Below, piece after piece: positions 48,225 to 57,884 of a stretch of DNA of 64,000 nt. The notes beneath the pieces are model-generated. The model was not told the origin of the DNA, ran no database searches, and saw only the letters and a program-made list of their open reading frames with translations. Origin of the DNA: Rouxiella badensis (GTDB taxonomy: Bacteria > Pseudomonadota > Gammaproteobacteria > Enterobacterales > Enterobacteriaceae); the NCBI GenBank assembly GCA_026967495.1, contig CP114060.1, positions 62,001 to 126,000 on the forward strand, given 5' to 3'. A program made the position numbers and the translations under genes. Position 1 is the stretch's first letter, and the number at the start of each line of letters is the position of its first letter.

Positions 48225-49827
48225 CTAAATTCCCTGTAACGGCCTCGGAGAAGACTCGAACGGCAGATACTGGTAAATCCAGGTTTCCGAGAGCGTCTTC
48301 TCCGCGTTTTTCAGGTACAGCCGCAGTTCGACCGGTTCTTTACCCTGCGAATGCAAATCAAAGAACGCACGCCATCGCTTGTTGTCGCCCGGAGACTTCT
48401 CGACCTTAACGCCGTCGAAGCTACCGCGTGAAGCCCACAGTACGGCCTCAGGTTTGGCGTCGACGGGAAGTTCATCCAGCACCTTTCCGCTGAATTCAAT
48501 CATAAATTTGCGCACGCCTGACGGCGGATATGCCCCCGGATTACCGCCTCTGCCCAGGCGCGTTGCGCCACAGCGTGCCAACGATGAGGGAAAGGACTCG
48601 TCGGCCAGCCAGTGCAGGCGATAGCTGAACTGATGCTGACTCCCCGCAACGGCAGGCTCTTTGGGCACCCACATCGCGACGATGTTGTCATAGATTTCGT
48701 CGTCGGTCGGGATCTCGACCAGCTGGACCGAGCCTTCGCCCCATTCGCCTCGCGTTTCAACCCACAGGTCGGGGCGACGCTCATAGCCGACCGAACCGAG
48801 ATAGGCGTTAAAATTACGCTCCTTCTGCATCAGCCCAAAGCCCCGTGGATTGTTATCGCTGAACGCCGAGACCTGTATTTGCAGCGGATTATTCAGCGGC
48901 CGCCAGAGATGTTCACCGTGCCCGGTCCAGAGCGCTAATCCATCCGAGTCGTGCACCTCAGGCCGCCAGTCGGAGGCCGAGCCTTTAGCTATCTTTGAGA
49001 ACCAGAACATCGAGGTCTGCGGCGCGATGCCAAATCGTCCGACGTCACGCCGTAAAAACAGCGAGCAATCGACGTCCATCACCACGCCCTTGGTACGTTG
49101 CAGAACAAAACGATAGGCGCCGCAAATGCTGGGTCCGTCGAGCAGCGCATAAACCACCAGACGATTACTGTCACCTTCGGGCGTTTCAAACCAGAAATGG
49201 GTAAAGTCGGGAAACTCCTCCGGCTCGCCGTTATAGACGGTATTGATGGCAATGCCACGCGCCGATAAACCAAACTGCCCCAGCTCGCCTACCGCGCGAA
49301 AATAAGACGCCCCCAGAAACGACACCCAGTCTTTGTCGGGATGGGTTTCTAATACCTGTTGATTCTCCAAAACGCGAAAACCGGTAAACACATTGCCTTT
49401 AATTTTAGGTAAAACGCCCGGCGTCTTGTTGGGCAGACTGAAGTAACCAATGTCCTGAATTATTTCCTGCGCAAGATGGTTTTCCACCACCGACATTTTC
49501 ACCGGCGTGTGATGCAGACCGCTAACGCTAAAAAAGTCACCGGGAAGCGGCTCGCGGTTTTGCCGAAAAGCGCATAGTCAGGGTTATAAATAATTTTTCG
49601 GTAGATGTCGTAATTTATGTTGGCCAGGATATTTTCGGGCACCGTTTCGGGGGGATAAACGGACTTTTTGCCTGCGTTTCGGCCAGCTGGACCAGCCATT
49701 CGAAGCTGAATGCGCTGACCTTGCCAAGTTTTAACCGTTGTGCGGCCAGCGCCTCCGGCGTCAGCCCCAGCGCCGCGAGGGCCATCGAAAATGAGGTATA
49801 AGCGAGAAAGTTACGTCGTGTAACCAT
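48225..49827 (-). CDS. Periplasmic glucan biosynthesis protein, OpgD/OpgG family, two frameshifts as sequenced
   Basis: OpgG/OpgD proteins shape osmoregulated periplasmic glucans; E. coli OpgD has been described as a beta-1,2-glucan-cleaving enzyme. The N-terminus MVTRRNFLAYTSFSM followed by a hydrophobic stretch is a twin-arginine signal, as in OpgD. The body shows VSFLGASYFRAVG, YGL-like FGLSARGIAINT, FPDFTHFWFE, VYALLDGPSICGAY, SDNNPRGFGLMQ and ETWIYQYLPFE. Breaks occur at 49665-49669 (a five-base run, expected six, joining ETQAK to KSVYPPETVPEN) and near 49548-49556. The corrected length is about 534 residues against 551 for E. coli OpgD. It converges with folK. It is more similar to OpgD than OpgG by signal type, but I leave the symbol open. 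Confidence 0.82.
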
Positions 49828-49992
49828 AAACAATACCCTTCCAGGTTGGAAAGTCTCTTACTTAAAAAGTATGGATAAAAGACGTTTTAAAATCCGTACC
49901 TGTAACTCTAGCAGAAGCTCGGGAATAAAATTTGCGTTAGAACATAAGGCTAGCACCGCCTCACTCGGCGCACCCTGTGGATGGCGTCTGTT

Positions 49993-51391
49993 TTAAAACG
50001 TCAGCAATACGCGCAGCCCTCCCTCGGGTGCATTGGCATAGGTGACCCTGATACCGTGTAACTGTGCGATGCGAAGGACTATCGAAATCCCAAGTCCACT
50101 GCCGGTTTGCTCCTGTCCCGGTGGTCGGTAGAAACGTTCTCCCAGACGCGACAAGTGATCCGCAGTGAGTTCCTGGCCCTCCGTCTTCGAGACACAGGCC
50201 CGTAGGCGATAACGTCAGGCGCACTGCGCTGCTCGTCGGCGAATAGCGAATGGCATTATCCAGCAGATTACGGACCAGCAGAGAGAGCAGCAGAGGCTGT
50301 CCACGCATCGGCGGCGGCGTACCCTTTTGTTCCAGTATCAACTCGACGCCTTTGCGATGCGCGGTTGCGTCCTGCTCTATCAGCGCCTGCGCCACTAGCT
50401 CGGGCCAGTCAATCGGCGACAGGTCATCAAGCGAGGTAAAGGATTCAAGGCGCGAGAGGGTCAAAAGCTGATCGACAAGGCGCGTGGCCCTATCGATGCT
50501 GGTGGTCAGATTTTTCACCGCATTCTCGCGCACCTGCTTATCGTCTCCCGCCAGCTGAACGACCTCCGTCTGCACCCGCAGCGCGGCCAGAGGACTGCGC
50601 AACTCGTGAGCGGCATCCGAGGTAAAACGCCGCTCACGCACCAGCATGTCCTGCGTGCGGGCAAAGAGCGAATTCAGCGACTGCACCAGCGGCATGACCT
50701 CGCCGGGGATTTTTTCGGTCGAGAGCGGTTGCGCCTCGTCGGCGGCACGATGCTGTAAATCATGCGCCACGCGCCGCAGAGGACGCAGCTCACGCGTCAA
50801 CATGACAATCATGGCCAACATCAGCACCGGCAAGGACGCCAGCCAAGGCAGCAGCTGACCGCTCACCATGTCCCACGCCATATCGCTGCGGTAATCGTAC
50901 TCTTGCCCCACGGCGATGCGGTATCGTCCGTCGGTCGAGGTCAGCCACAGCAAACGCCAGCTGTTGTCATCCCCCTTAAGTTCGGCATCGGTGAATCCCT
51001 GCGCGTTTTTGTCGAAACGAATCGCCTTGCCGTGTTCACCGTCGTTGAGCAGCATATGCCCCTCTCGGTCGAAAACCGCAAAGGTCAGCGCGTCATCGTC
51101 GGTATGTCCACGGTGGTGTTTATCCACCAGCGTCTTGGTACCGGGCAGGTCGACGTCCTGACCTTTAACCAGCTTGTCGCCCAGATCGGCCGTCGCAAGA
51201 CGCTTGGCAAACAGCATCTGCTGGGTATCGAATACCTGATTAATTTTATGGCGGGTCTGCTGCCACGCGATGCTGCTCGCCACTGTCCAGGTCACCAACG
51301 CCAGCACCGCAAACAGCAGGATCAGCCGCATCTTGAGGCTGAGGGTTCTCAACCGGGCGCGCAGGGTGCGTAAATTGAAAGATAACCTCAC
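49993..51391 (-). CDS. qseC: QseC-type sensor histidine kinase, one frameshift as sequenced
   Basis: The product is an inner-membrane kinase that phosphorylates the adjacent response regulator. Two transmembrane helices (about residues 22-44 and 180-200) flank a periplasmic domain with DDDALTFAVFDREGHMLLNDG, very like E. coli QseC. HAMP, HisKA (FTSDAAHELRSPLAALR) and HATPase (LVRNLLDNAIRYSP) follow. At 50167-50173 gene-strand GGAACTC stands where GGGCTC or GGACTC is expected, shifting the frame. Corrected, it continues LTADHLSRLGERFYRPPGQ and GSGLGISIV, and ends RVLLTF at 49993, about 465 residues. Its start overlaps the qseB stop. The signal sensed here is unknown. Confidence 0.85.
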
Positions 51392-52055
51392 GAGTTTTCA
51401 TCACCCAGAATGTAACCCACGCCGTGAAGGGTACGGATAAAACCGTTGCCCAGCTTGCGGCGCAGGTGATGAATATGGACCTCGACGGCGTTGCTGCTGA
51501 CCTCTTGATCCCAGCTGTAGAGCTTTTCCTGCAGCAGCTGGCGCTGTAATACGCGGCCTTTATTGCGTAAAAACAGCTCCAGCACCGAGACTTCCCGCGA
51601 GGTGAGCACGACGGGCTTCACCGTTGAGGCTCACGCCACGCGAGGCGGGGTCAAATTCGACGTTGCCGTGCTGAATTTTGGGCGTCACCTGTCCGTGTCG
51701 GCGGCGAATCAGCGCCTCAAGCCGCGCGGCAACTTCCACCAGCGCAAAGGGTTTACAAAGATAGTCATCGGCACCGGACTGAAGCCCGCTGACGCGATCC
51801 TCCAGCGCATCCCGAGCCGTCAGAATCAATACTGGAGTATCGTTTCCTCCCTGCCGCCATTGACGCAGCAGATGCATGCCGTCGAGCTCCCGGCAGGCTC
51901 AGGTCAAGGATAACCGCGTCATAGGGTGCACTGTCGAGCGCAGTCTTGCCGGTCATGCCATCGGTGAACCAGTCGAGGGTAAATCCCAGGCGCGTGAGGC
52001 CCACTTTGATGCCGTCGCCAATCATCTTGTCGTCTTCAATCAGTAGAATTCTCAT
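51388..52055 (-). CDS. qseB: QseB-type response regulator, two frameshifts as sequenced
   Basis: This is an OmpR/PhoB-class transcription factor partnered with the following kinase gene. The receiver domain starts MRILLIEDDKMIGDGIKVGL with the phosphorylated aspartate in AVILDLSLPG and the lysine in YLCKPFAL. The winged-helix domain has LTSREVSVLELFL, VEVHIHHLRRKL and RTLHGVGYIL. Breaks lie at 51884-51890 (gene-strand GGAGCTC) and 51613-51619 (gene-strand GAAGCCC for GAGCCC). Removing one base at each gives 221 residues against 219 for E. coli QseB. A PmrA/QseB-type box lies upstream, suggesting autoregulation. A BasR/PmrA assignment is less likely given the kinase. Confidence 0.85.
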
Positions 52056-52113
52056 CGTTCGCCCTGGTTTTATCCGCGCTACTGCGCCCGCTTATTCAGT
52101 ATATCCGCCACTT

Positions 52114-52130
52114 ATTAAGTGTTTCTTAAA
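52114..52130 (-). promoter_or_regulatory. PmrA/QseB-type direct-repeat box upstream of qseB
   Basis: The minus strand reads TTTAAG-AAACA-CTTAAT, a full match to the YTTAAK-N5-YTTAAK pattern known for PmrA (BasR), whose sites overlap with QseB. It is about 60-75 bp upstream of the qseB start. Confidence 0.65.
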
Positions 52131-52235
52131 GTGTGAGGTAACTTTAACTTACCTCAAACAGACTACGTGATTGAGTGAGCTTCCAGTAGAATAGCCAACA
52201 GGATAGTTGACAGTTTATAAGGCTGAGAAATTACA

Positions 52236-53030
52236 ATGAAAGCAACCACCATGAGCCAACTTCGCCAATGGAAGCAGGAAAAACACAAATTTGCGACCAT
52301 TACCGCCTATGACGCCAGCTTTGCCCAGCTTTTCGCGGAACAAGGTATTCCCGTGATGCTGATTGGCGACTCACTGGGCATGGTTGTCCAGGGCCAGGAC
52401 TCAACGTTGCCGGTCACCCTCGAAGATATTGTTTACCACACCCGCTGCGTTCGTCGCGGTGCGCCTAAAGCGCTGCTGCTTTCCGACCTGCCCTTTATGA
52501 CCTATGCCACGCCGGAACAGACCTTCGACAGCGCCGCTCAGCTGATGCGCGCCGGCGCTAACATGGTCAAACTCGAGGGAGGAAGCTGGCTGTGCGACAC
52601 CGTGTCCGCGTTGACCGAGCGCGCCGTGCCGGTCTGTGGTCATTTGGGGCTGACGCCGCAGTCGGTTAACATCTTCGGCGGTTATAAGGTTCAGGGCCGT
52701 GGTGAAGCGGCGGCCAATCAGCTGTTGCAGGACGCGTTGGCGCTGCAAAAAGCCGGTATCCAGCTCCTGGTGCTGGAGTGTGTGCCCGTCGAGTTGGCCC
52801 GTCGCGTCACTGAAGAGCTGACAATACCGGTCATCGGTATCGGCGCGGGTAACGCAACCGACGGTCAGATTCTGGTCATGCACGATGCCTTTGGCATCAC
52901 CGGTGGCCATATTCCTAAATTTGCCAAAGACTTCCTCGCCGAGGCCGGTGACATCCGCGATGCCGTACGTTTGTATGTCAAAGAGGTTGAGGAAGGCGTA
53001 TACCCTGGACCTGAACACAGCTTTCAGTAA
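52236..53030 (+). CDS. panB: 3-methyl-2-oxobutanoate hydroxymethyltransferase
   Basis: PanB makes ketopantoate from alpha-ketoisovalerate and methylene-tetrahydrofolate, the first pantothenate step. Motifs are TAYDASFAQLF, MLIGDSLGMVVQG with the metal-binding aspartate, VKLEGG, GHLGLTPQSV, and IPVIGIGAGN. The 264 residues equal the E. coli length. It heads panBCD, which in this genome lies together without the E. coli insertion between panC and panD. It is divergent from qseB. The frame is intact. Confidence 0.98.
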   Translation: MKATTMSQLRQWKQEKHKFATITAYDASFAQLFAEQGIPVMLIGDSLGMVVQGQDSTLPVTLEDIVYHTRCVRRGAPKALLLSDLPFMTYATPEQTFDSAAQLMRAGANMVKLEGGSWLCDTVSALTERAVPVCGHLGLTPQSVNIFGGYKVQGRGEAAANQLLQDALALQKAGIQLLVLECVPVELARRVTEELTIPVIGIGAGNATDGQILVMHDAFGITGGHIPKFAKDFLAEAGDIRDAVRLYVKEVEEGVYPGPEHSFQ

Positions 53031-53060
53031 GCACCTTGCAACTCAGATAGAGGCATAATT

Positions 53061-53915
53061 GTGTTAATCATTGAAACTATTCCGCTGCTGCGCCGTGAGA
53101 TTCGCTTTTTCAAACAAAATAACCAGCGCATCGCGCTGGTGCCGACGATGGGCAATCTGCATCAGGGCCACATGACGCTGGTTGACGAAGCCAAAGCGCG
53201 GGCGGATATTGTCATCGTCAGCATCTTTGTCAATCCAATGCAGTTTGAGCGCGCCGATGACCTCGAGCGCTATCCGCGTACCTTGCAGGAAGACTGCGAG
53301 AAGCTGAACAAACGAGGCGTCGATCTGGTGTTCGCTCCGGTGCCGGCGGAGGTCTATCCTAAAGGCCTCGCGTCACAAACTCAGGTCGACGTTCCGGGTC
53401 TGTCGACCCTTCTCGAAGGTGCCAGCCGTCCGGGGCATTTCCGCGGCGTTTCAACCATTGTCAGTAAGCTGTTCAATCTGGTACAGCCAGACGTCGCCTG
53501 TTTCGGCCAAAAAGACTATCAACAGCTGGCACTGATCCGCGCGTTGGTAGAAGATATGGGGTATGACATCGAAATTGTCGGCGTGCCGACCGTGCGCGCC
53601 AAAGACGGTTTGGCGCTCAGCTCTCGCAACGGCTATCTGACCAGTGACGAGCGTAAAATCGCGCCGCGTCTTGCCAAGATTATGAATCAGGTCGCCACGC
53701 GCCTGACTCAGGGTGAACGTCATGTTGAAGAGCTGCTGGCCGATTGTGCCGAGCAGCTGCGCGAAGCCGGTTTTCAGCCGGACGAACTTTTCATTCGCGA
53801 TGCAAAAACGTTACGTGATTTGTCGGTCGACAGCACATCAGCGGTTATTTTGATGGCGGCCTGGCTGGGCAACGCTAGATTGATCGACAATCAGGAAGTG
53901 GATTTAACCGTTTAA
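53061..53915 (+). CDS. panC: Pantothenate synthetase
   Basis: PanC condenses pantoate and beta-alanine with ATP to give pantothenate. The nucleotide-binding PTMGNLHQGHMTLV carries the HIGH-like element, VSIFVNPMQF binds pantoate, FGQKDYQQL follows, and the KMSKS-like loop is LSSRNGYLT. The length is 284 residues (E. coli 283). It starts 30 bp after panB. It receives beta-alanine from PanD, encoded next. The frame is intact. Confidence 0.98.
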   Translation: MLIIETIPLLRREIRFFKQNNQRIALVPTMGNLHQGHMTLVDEAKARADIVIVSIFVNPMQFERADDLERYPRTLQEDCEKLNKRGVDLVFAPVPAEVYPKGLASQTQVDVPGLSTLLEGASRPGHFRGVSTIVSKLFNLVQPDVACFGQKDYQQLALIRALVEDMGYDIEIVGVPTVRAKDGLALSSRNGYLTSDERKIAPRLAKIMNQVATRLTQGERHVEELLADCAEQLREAGFQPDELFIRDAKTLRDLSVDSTSAVILMAAWLGNARLIDNQEVDLTV

Positions 53916-53951
53916 TATTCATCACTGACTTCGAAGGTAAAGGTAAGAATT

Positions 53952-54332
53952 ATGATTCGCACAATGCTGCAGGGTAAATTACATCGCGTTCACGTGACGC
54001 ATGCCGATTTACACTATGAAGGGTCTTGCGCCATCGATCAGGATTTCCTGGATGCGTCCGGGATCCTTGAATACGAAGCTATCGATATTTATAACGTGAC
54101 TAACGGTCAGCGTTTCTCTACCTACGCCATCGCGGCCGAGCGCGGCTCACGCATTATCTCGGTAAACGGTGCAGCGGCGCACTGCGCCAGCGTTGACGAT
54201 CTGCTGATTATTTGTTCCTACGTGCAGATGTCCGATGCCGATGCGCGTCAACATCAGCCTAAAGTGGCCTATTTTGAAGGCGCGAATCAGCTGAAACGTA
54301 CCGCAAAAGCGGTGCCCGTTCAGGTTGCCTGA
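53952..54332 (+). CDS. panD: Aspartate 1-decarboxylase
   Basis: PanD decarboxylates aspartate to beta-alanine using a pyruvoyl group made by self-cleavage between G24 and S25, visible in YEGSCAID. Other conserved parts are RFSTYAIAAERGS and NGAAAH. The length is 126 residues, as in E. coli. It is the last gene of panBCD and is followed by a strong terminator. The frame is intact. Confidence 0.98.
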   Translation: MIRTMLQGKLHRVHVTHADLHYEGSCAIDQDFLDASGILEYEAIDIYNVTNGQRFSTYAIAAERGSRIISVNGAAAHCASVDDLLIICSYVQMSDADARQHQPKVAYFEGANQLKRTAKAVPVQVA

Positions 54333-54348
54333 ATGCTGAAAATTGCGT

Positions 54349-54378
54349 AAAAAACGGGAGCCTGTGCTCCCGTTTTTA
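54349..54378 (+). terminator. Rho-independent terminator after panD
   Basis: AAAAACGGGAGC and GCTCCCGTTTTT form a perfect stem with a short loop and end in a T run, 17 bp after the panD stop. Confidence 0.93.
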
Positions 54379-54543
54379 TTTGTCCGATGATATCTCGCTG
54401 TTATTTACCTCTGCCGTTTCCCTTTGCCATTTTTCTGCTTTTAAAACACTTTTAAGTTCATAGTCCTAAAAATAGAGATTTGATAGCTTTTAATTCGATT
54501 TAAAAATACTCATCTCTTCTATTACAAAGAAAGGGCTATTGTT

Positions 54544-56148
54544 ATGCGCTTATTTCGACAATTAAGTCGTGCTTTGTCTTTATTTATTCTAGGGATCCTG
54601 TTTATTTCCGCTACGGCGCAGAGCCAGACTATCACGCCGCATCAAGGTGGGACGCTGACCCTGATATTACCGAGTGAACCTTCGGCGCTGGTGGCGTTAG
54701 CCACGGTGGCACAGCCGGTTATTGCCGTCAGCAGCAAGGTCAATGAAGGACTGCTGACCTACGACTATAGCCTCAACCCGCTGCCGCAGCTGGCAACCTC
54801 GTGGGACATAAGCGCGGATGGCCTACAGTACACCTTCCATTTGCGTAAAGGGGTGACATGGACCGACGGTCAGCCGTTTACCTCGCAAGACGTGGCCTTC
54901 TCCATCGACCTGCTGAAGAAGACACATCCGCGCGCCAAAGCCACTTTTGCCAACGTCGAGTCGATAAGTACCCCCGATCCTTTAACGGCAGTATTTAAAC
55001 TCAGTCATCCGGCACCTTATTTGATTCGCGCCTTTGCCGCCGGCGAAACACCTATTTTGCCAAAACATATTTATGCCAATACTGACCCGTTAAAAAATGA
55101 AAATAATAATCACCCGATCGGTACCGGGCCTTATATCTTTGAAAAATGGGTTCGCGGCAGTTATATCATCTATAAACGTAACCCAAATTATTGGGACGCG
55201 CCTAAGCCGTATATCGATCAGCTGATCGTGAAGTTTTCAACCGATCCGGTGGTTCGATCGCTTGATTTACAAACCGGACAGGCCGACTTGGGTTATCGCA
55301 CGCCGGTTGCACTCAGCGAGCTAAAAACACTCCAGAAGAGGCCGGATCTGGTGTTTGACTATAAGGGGTACAACTATAACTACAGCGTGGCGTCAATTTA
55401 CTTCAACCTTGACGATAAACTGTTTAAAGACATCCGCGTGCGTCAGGCAATTGCCCACAGCATCAACCGTGAAGCACTGCTGCGGGTGGTTTATTTTGGC
55501 TATGCGACGCCCACCGAATCGCCGATTGCTCCCGGCCTGAAAGCGTTCCACAGCGCCGCACCCTCGCCTTATCAATATGACCTTGCGGCCGCTAACAGAC
55601 TGCTCGATGACGCCGGTTACAAGCAAGGCAGCGACGGTATTCGACTGCGCGTGACGCTCGACTACAACACCTATGACGATACCTTCCGCCGGAATGCAGA
55701 GTTTGTGCGCTCGGCGCTGAGCAGAATCGGCATCGCCGTTACCCTTCGCTCTCAGGATATCTCCACCTACGCCGAACGCGTCTTTACTCGTCGAGACTTC
55801 CAGTTCTCCATCGACCAGTACGCCAATCTCTACGATCCCACGGTCGGCGTCCAGCGCCTCTACTGGTCGAAGAACTATCGTCTGGGCGTCCCCTGGACCA
55901 ACATCACTCACTACAACAATCCGGCAGTCGATAAACTGCTCGAAGCCGCGCAAACCGAAAACGACGCCCAGAAACGCATTGATGAATTCAGGCAGTTTCA
56001 GGACATTGTGCAGCGAGAAGTGCCCGATATCCCGCTGGCTTCACCGCAGTTTATTACCCTTGCCAACAAGCGGGTTCATGACAGTTCACCGACCGCAGAC
56101 GGCGTAGAAGGCAATCTTTCGTCGGTTTGGGTCGACCCTAAACCTTAA
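54544..56148 (+). CDS. Peptide-type ABC transporter substrate-binding protein (SBP family 5)
   Basis: The product is a periplasmic binding protein of the DppA/OppA family, 534 residues, with a Sec signal (about residues 1-29, hydrophobic LSLFILGILFISATA, then QSQT). Family marks are LLTYDYSLNPLPQLATSWDIS, YTFHLRKGVTWTDGQPFTSQDV, PIGTGPYIFEKW, NPNYWDAPKPYIDQL and VRQAIAHSINREAL. The ligand cannot be told from sequence. It heads an operon with a racemase-family protein, two permeases and a double ATPase, so substrates containing D- or beta-linked acidic residues are a possibility. Such genes are not at this place in E. coli, where other genes lie between panD and yadH. Confidence 0.9.
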   Translation: MRLFRQLSRALSLFILGILFISATAQSQTITPHQGGTLTLILPSEPSALVALATVAQPVIAVSSKVNEGLLTYDYSLNPLPQLATSWDISADGLQYTFHLRKGVTWTDGQPFTSQDVAFSIDLLKKTHPRAKATFANVESISTPDPLTAVFKLSHPAPYLIRAFAAGETPILPKHIYANTDPLKNENNNHPIGTGPYIFEKWVRGSYIIYKRNPNYWDAPKPYIDQLIVKFSTDPVVRSLDLQTGQADLGYRTPVALSELKTLQKRPDLVFDYKGYNYNYSVASIYFNLDDKLFKDIRVRQAIAHSINREALLRVVYFGYATPTESPIAPGLKAFHSAAPSPYQYDLAAANRLLDDAGYKQGSDGIRLRVTLDYNTYDDTFRRNAEFVRSALSRIGIAVTLRSQDISTYAERVFTRRDFQFSIDQYANLYDPTVGVQRLYWSKNYRLGVPWTNITHYNNPAVDKLLEAAQTENDAQKRIDEFRQFQDIVQREVPDIPLASPQFITLANKRVHDSSPTADGVEGNLSSVWVDPKP

Positions 56149-56169
56149 CAACGGCACTCGGAGAACGCG

Positions 56170-56907
56170 ATGAGTCAGCAATCAAACAGAGCCGACGTTA
56201 AACCGGCAACCCTTGGCATTCTGATGGTGAAAACGCATTTCCGCCGCTATCACGGCGATATCGGCAACCCAAATACCTGGAATTTTCCGGTGCGCTATAA
56301 GGTGGTGGAGGAGGCAGTACCTCAACGCATGGGGCATCTGGGCGAGTTCAAGCTGCTCGAACCGTTCAAACGTGCGGCGCAGGCGCTTATTGACGAAGGC
56401 GTCGACGGGCTGACCACCAGCTGCGGCTATCTGTCGTGGTATCAGCAACAGCTGGCCGAATGGTCGCCGGTGCCGGTGGTCACCAGCAGCCTGTTGCAGT
56501 ACGTTACCGTGCGTCAGCTGCTGCCCGCTCATCGTCAGCCGCTGATCCTCACTTTCGATGAAACAACGCTGAAAGCAGACTATCTTACCCGCGTCGGTAT
56601 CCCAGGTGACGCCGCCGTCGCCGGTATGCCGGCAAGCTCGGCGTTCGTGCGGTCTATCCGTGAAGGTGACACCTCGGTAAGCTGGCAGACGCTGGCCGAC
56701 GAGGTACTCAGCGCCGCCGAGGCTGCGCTGAAACGCTTCCCGAATGCGGGCGCCTTTGTACTGGAATGCACCAACCTCGCACCGTTCAGCGCGTTGATTC
56801 GGGCGCGATTTGGCCTGCCGGTTTACGACACCGTCACCTTGGTTAACGGCTTCTACGCGGCTCTGCGCCCGTCATTTTGGGACGGTGGCCAACAATGGAA
56901 TCTTTGA
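56170..56907 (+). CDS. Aspartate/glutamate racemase-family protein of unknown substrate
   Basis: The 245-residue cytoplasmic protein belongs to the Asp/Glu/hydantoin racemase superfamily. It has two candidate catalytic cysteines at mirror positions, C85 in GLTTSCGYLSW and C200 in AFVLECTNLAPF, the arrangement used by cofactor-independent racemases. The N-terminal GILMVKTHFRRYHGDIGNP and TWNFPVRYKVV define an uncharacterised subfamily I associate with transport operons. It lies 21 bp after the binding-protein gene, and its end overlaps the next gene's start by 13 bp, so it is almost surely co-expressed. A racemase, isomerase or decarboxylase activity on the imported compound is inference. Confidence 0.8.
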   Translation: MSQQSNRADVKPATLGILMVKTHFRRYHGDIGNPNTWNFPVRYKVVEEAVPQRMGHLGEFKLLEPFKRAAQALIDEGVDGLTTSCGYLSWYQQQLAEWSPVPVVTSSLLQYVTVRQLLPAHRQPLILTFDETTLKADYLTRVGIPGDAAVAGMPASSAFVRSIREGDTSVSWQTLADEVLSAAEAALKRFPNAGAFVLECTNLAPFSALIRARFGLPVYDTVTLVNGFYAALRPSFWDGGQQWNL

Positions 56908-57884
56908 CCCGGATCTTTTACGCGCTGGGTCGGGCACTTTTTCAGGCGGTGCCCGCCGCGCTGGGGATTGTGCTGGTGGTATTCCTGTTTCTCCAGCTGG
57001 TTCCCGGCGACGTGGTCGATGTTATGGCGAGCCAGTCCGGCAGCGCAACCGCCGAAAATATGGCCTGGCTACGCGCGGAGTATGGGCTGGATAAGCCGGT
57101 ACTGCTCCAGTTCTACAGCTATCTTTCGCATCTGGCGCATTTTAATCTCGGCTATTCACCGCGCTACGGCACGGACGTCACCACGCTCATCCTTTCCCGT
57201 CTGCCCAATACCCTGTTGCTGATGCTGTTGGCGCAGTGTGTCGCGCTGGTCGTGGGTATCAGCTTTGGCGTCATCATGGCGGTCTGGGCCAATAAATGGC
57301 CCGACCGTCTGCTCACGCTGCTGAATCTGTTGCTCTATTCACTGCCGGGTTTCTGGATGGGGCTGGTCATCCTGCTGCTGTTCTCGGTGCAGCTGGACTG
57401 GCTACCGAGCGGCGGCAGTCAGACCGTAGGCGCCAATCTCACCGGCTGGCACGCGATAGTCGATACACTCCGCCATGCCGTGCTACCGGTCCTGTCATTG
57501 AGCAGCTATTTCATCGCCATTTATGCCCGCCTCACCCGCAGCGCGATGCTGGAAATCGCCAGTCAGGACTTTGTCCGCACCGCCCACGCCAAAGGGCTGC
57601 ACCCGCGCACCGTGGCTTTGCGCCATATTTTGCGCTGCGCCTTGATGCCGGTAACCACCGTGGCCGGCATGTATTTCGGTAATCTGCTGGGCGGCGCGGC
57701 GGTCATCGAAACGGTATTTAACTGGCCCGGACTCGGCAGTCTGGCGATGGAGGCGATTGTGGCACGCGACTTCAACGTGGTCCTTGGCGTGCTGCTGCTC
57801 TCGGCGTTTCTGGTGGTAAGCGTCAATATTGTGGTCGACGTACTGCAAAGCTGGCTTGACCCACGCATCGAGGGCAAAAAATGA
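56895..57884 (+). CDS. Peptide-type ABC transporter permease (DppB-like)
   Basis: The 329-residue inner-membrane subunit has about six helices, the N-terminal VPAALGIVLVVFLFLQLVPGD typical of DppB/OppB, and RLPNTLLLMLLAQ. The EAA-type coupling loop is in RTAHAKGLHPRTVALRH. I chose the ATG at 56895 (MESLTRIFY), which overlaps the racemase-family gene, over one six codons earlier. The stop overlaps the next permease start as ATGA. The frame is intact. Confidence 0.93.
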   Translation: MESLTRIFYALGRALFQAVPAALGIVLVVFLFLQLVPGDVVDVMASQSGSATAENMAWLRAEYGLDKPVLLQFYSYLSHLAHFNLGYSPRYGTDVTTLILSRLPNTLLLMLLAQCVALVVGISFGVIMAVWANKWPDRLLTLLNLLLYSLPGFWMGLVILLLFSVQLDWLPSGGSQTVGANLTGWHAIVDTLRHAVLPVLSLSSYFIAIYARLTRSAMLEIASQDFVRTAHAKGLHPRTVALRHILRCALMPVTTVAGMYFGNLLGGAAVIETVFNWPGLGSLAMEAIVARDFNVVLGVLLLSAFLVVSVNIVVDVLQSWLDPRIEGKK

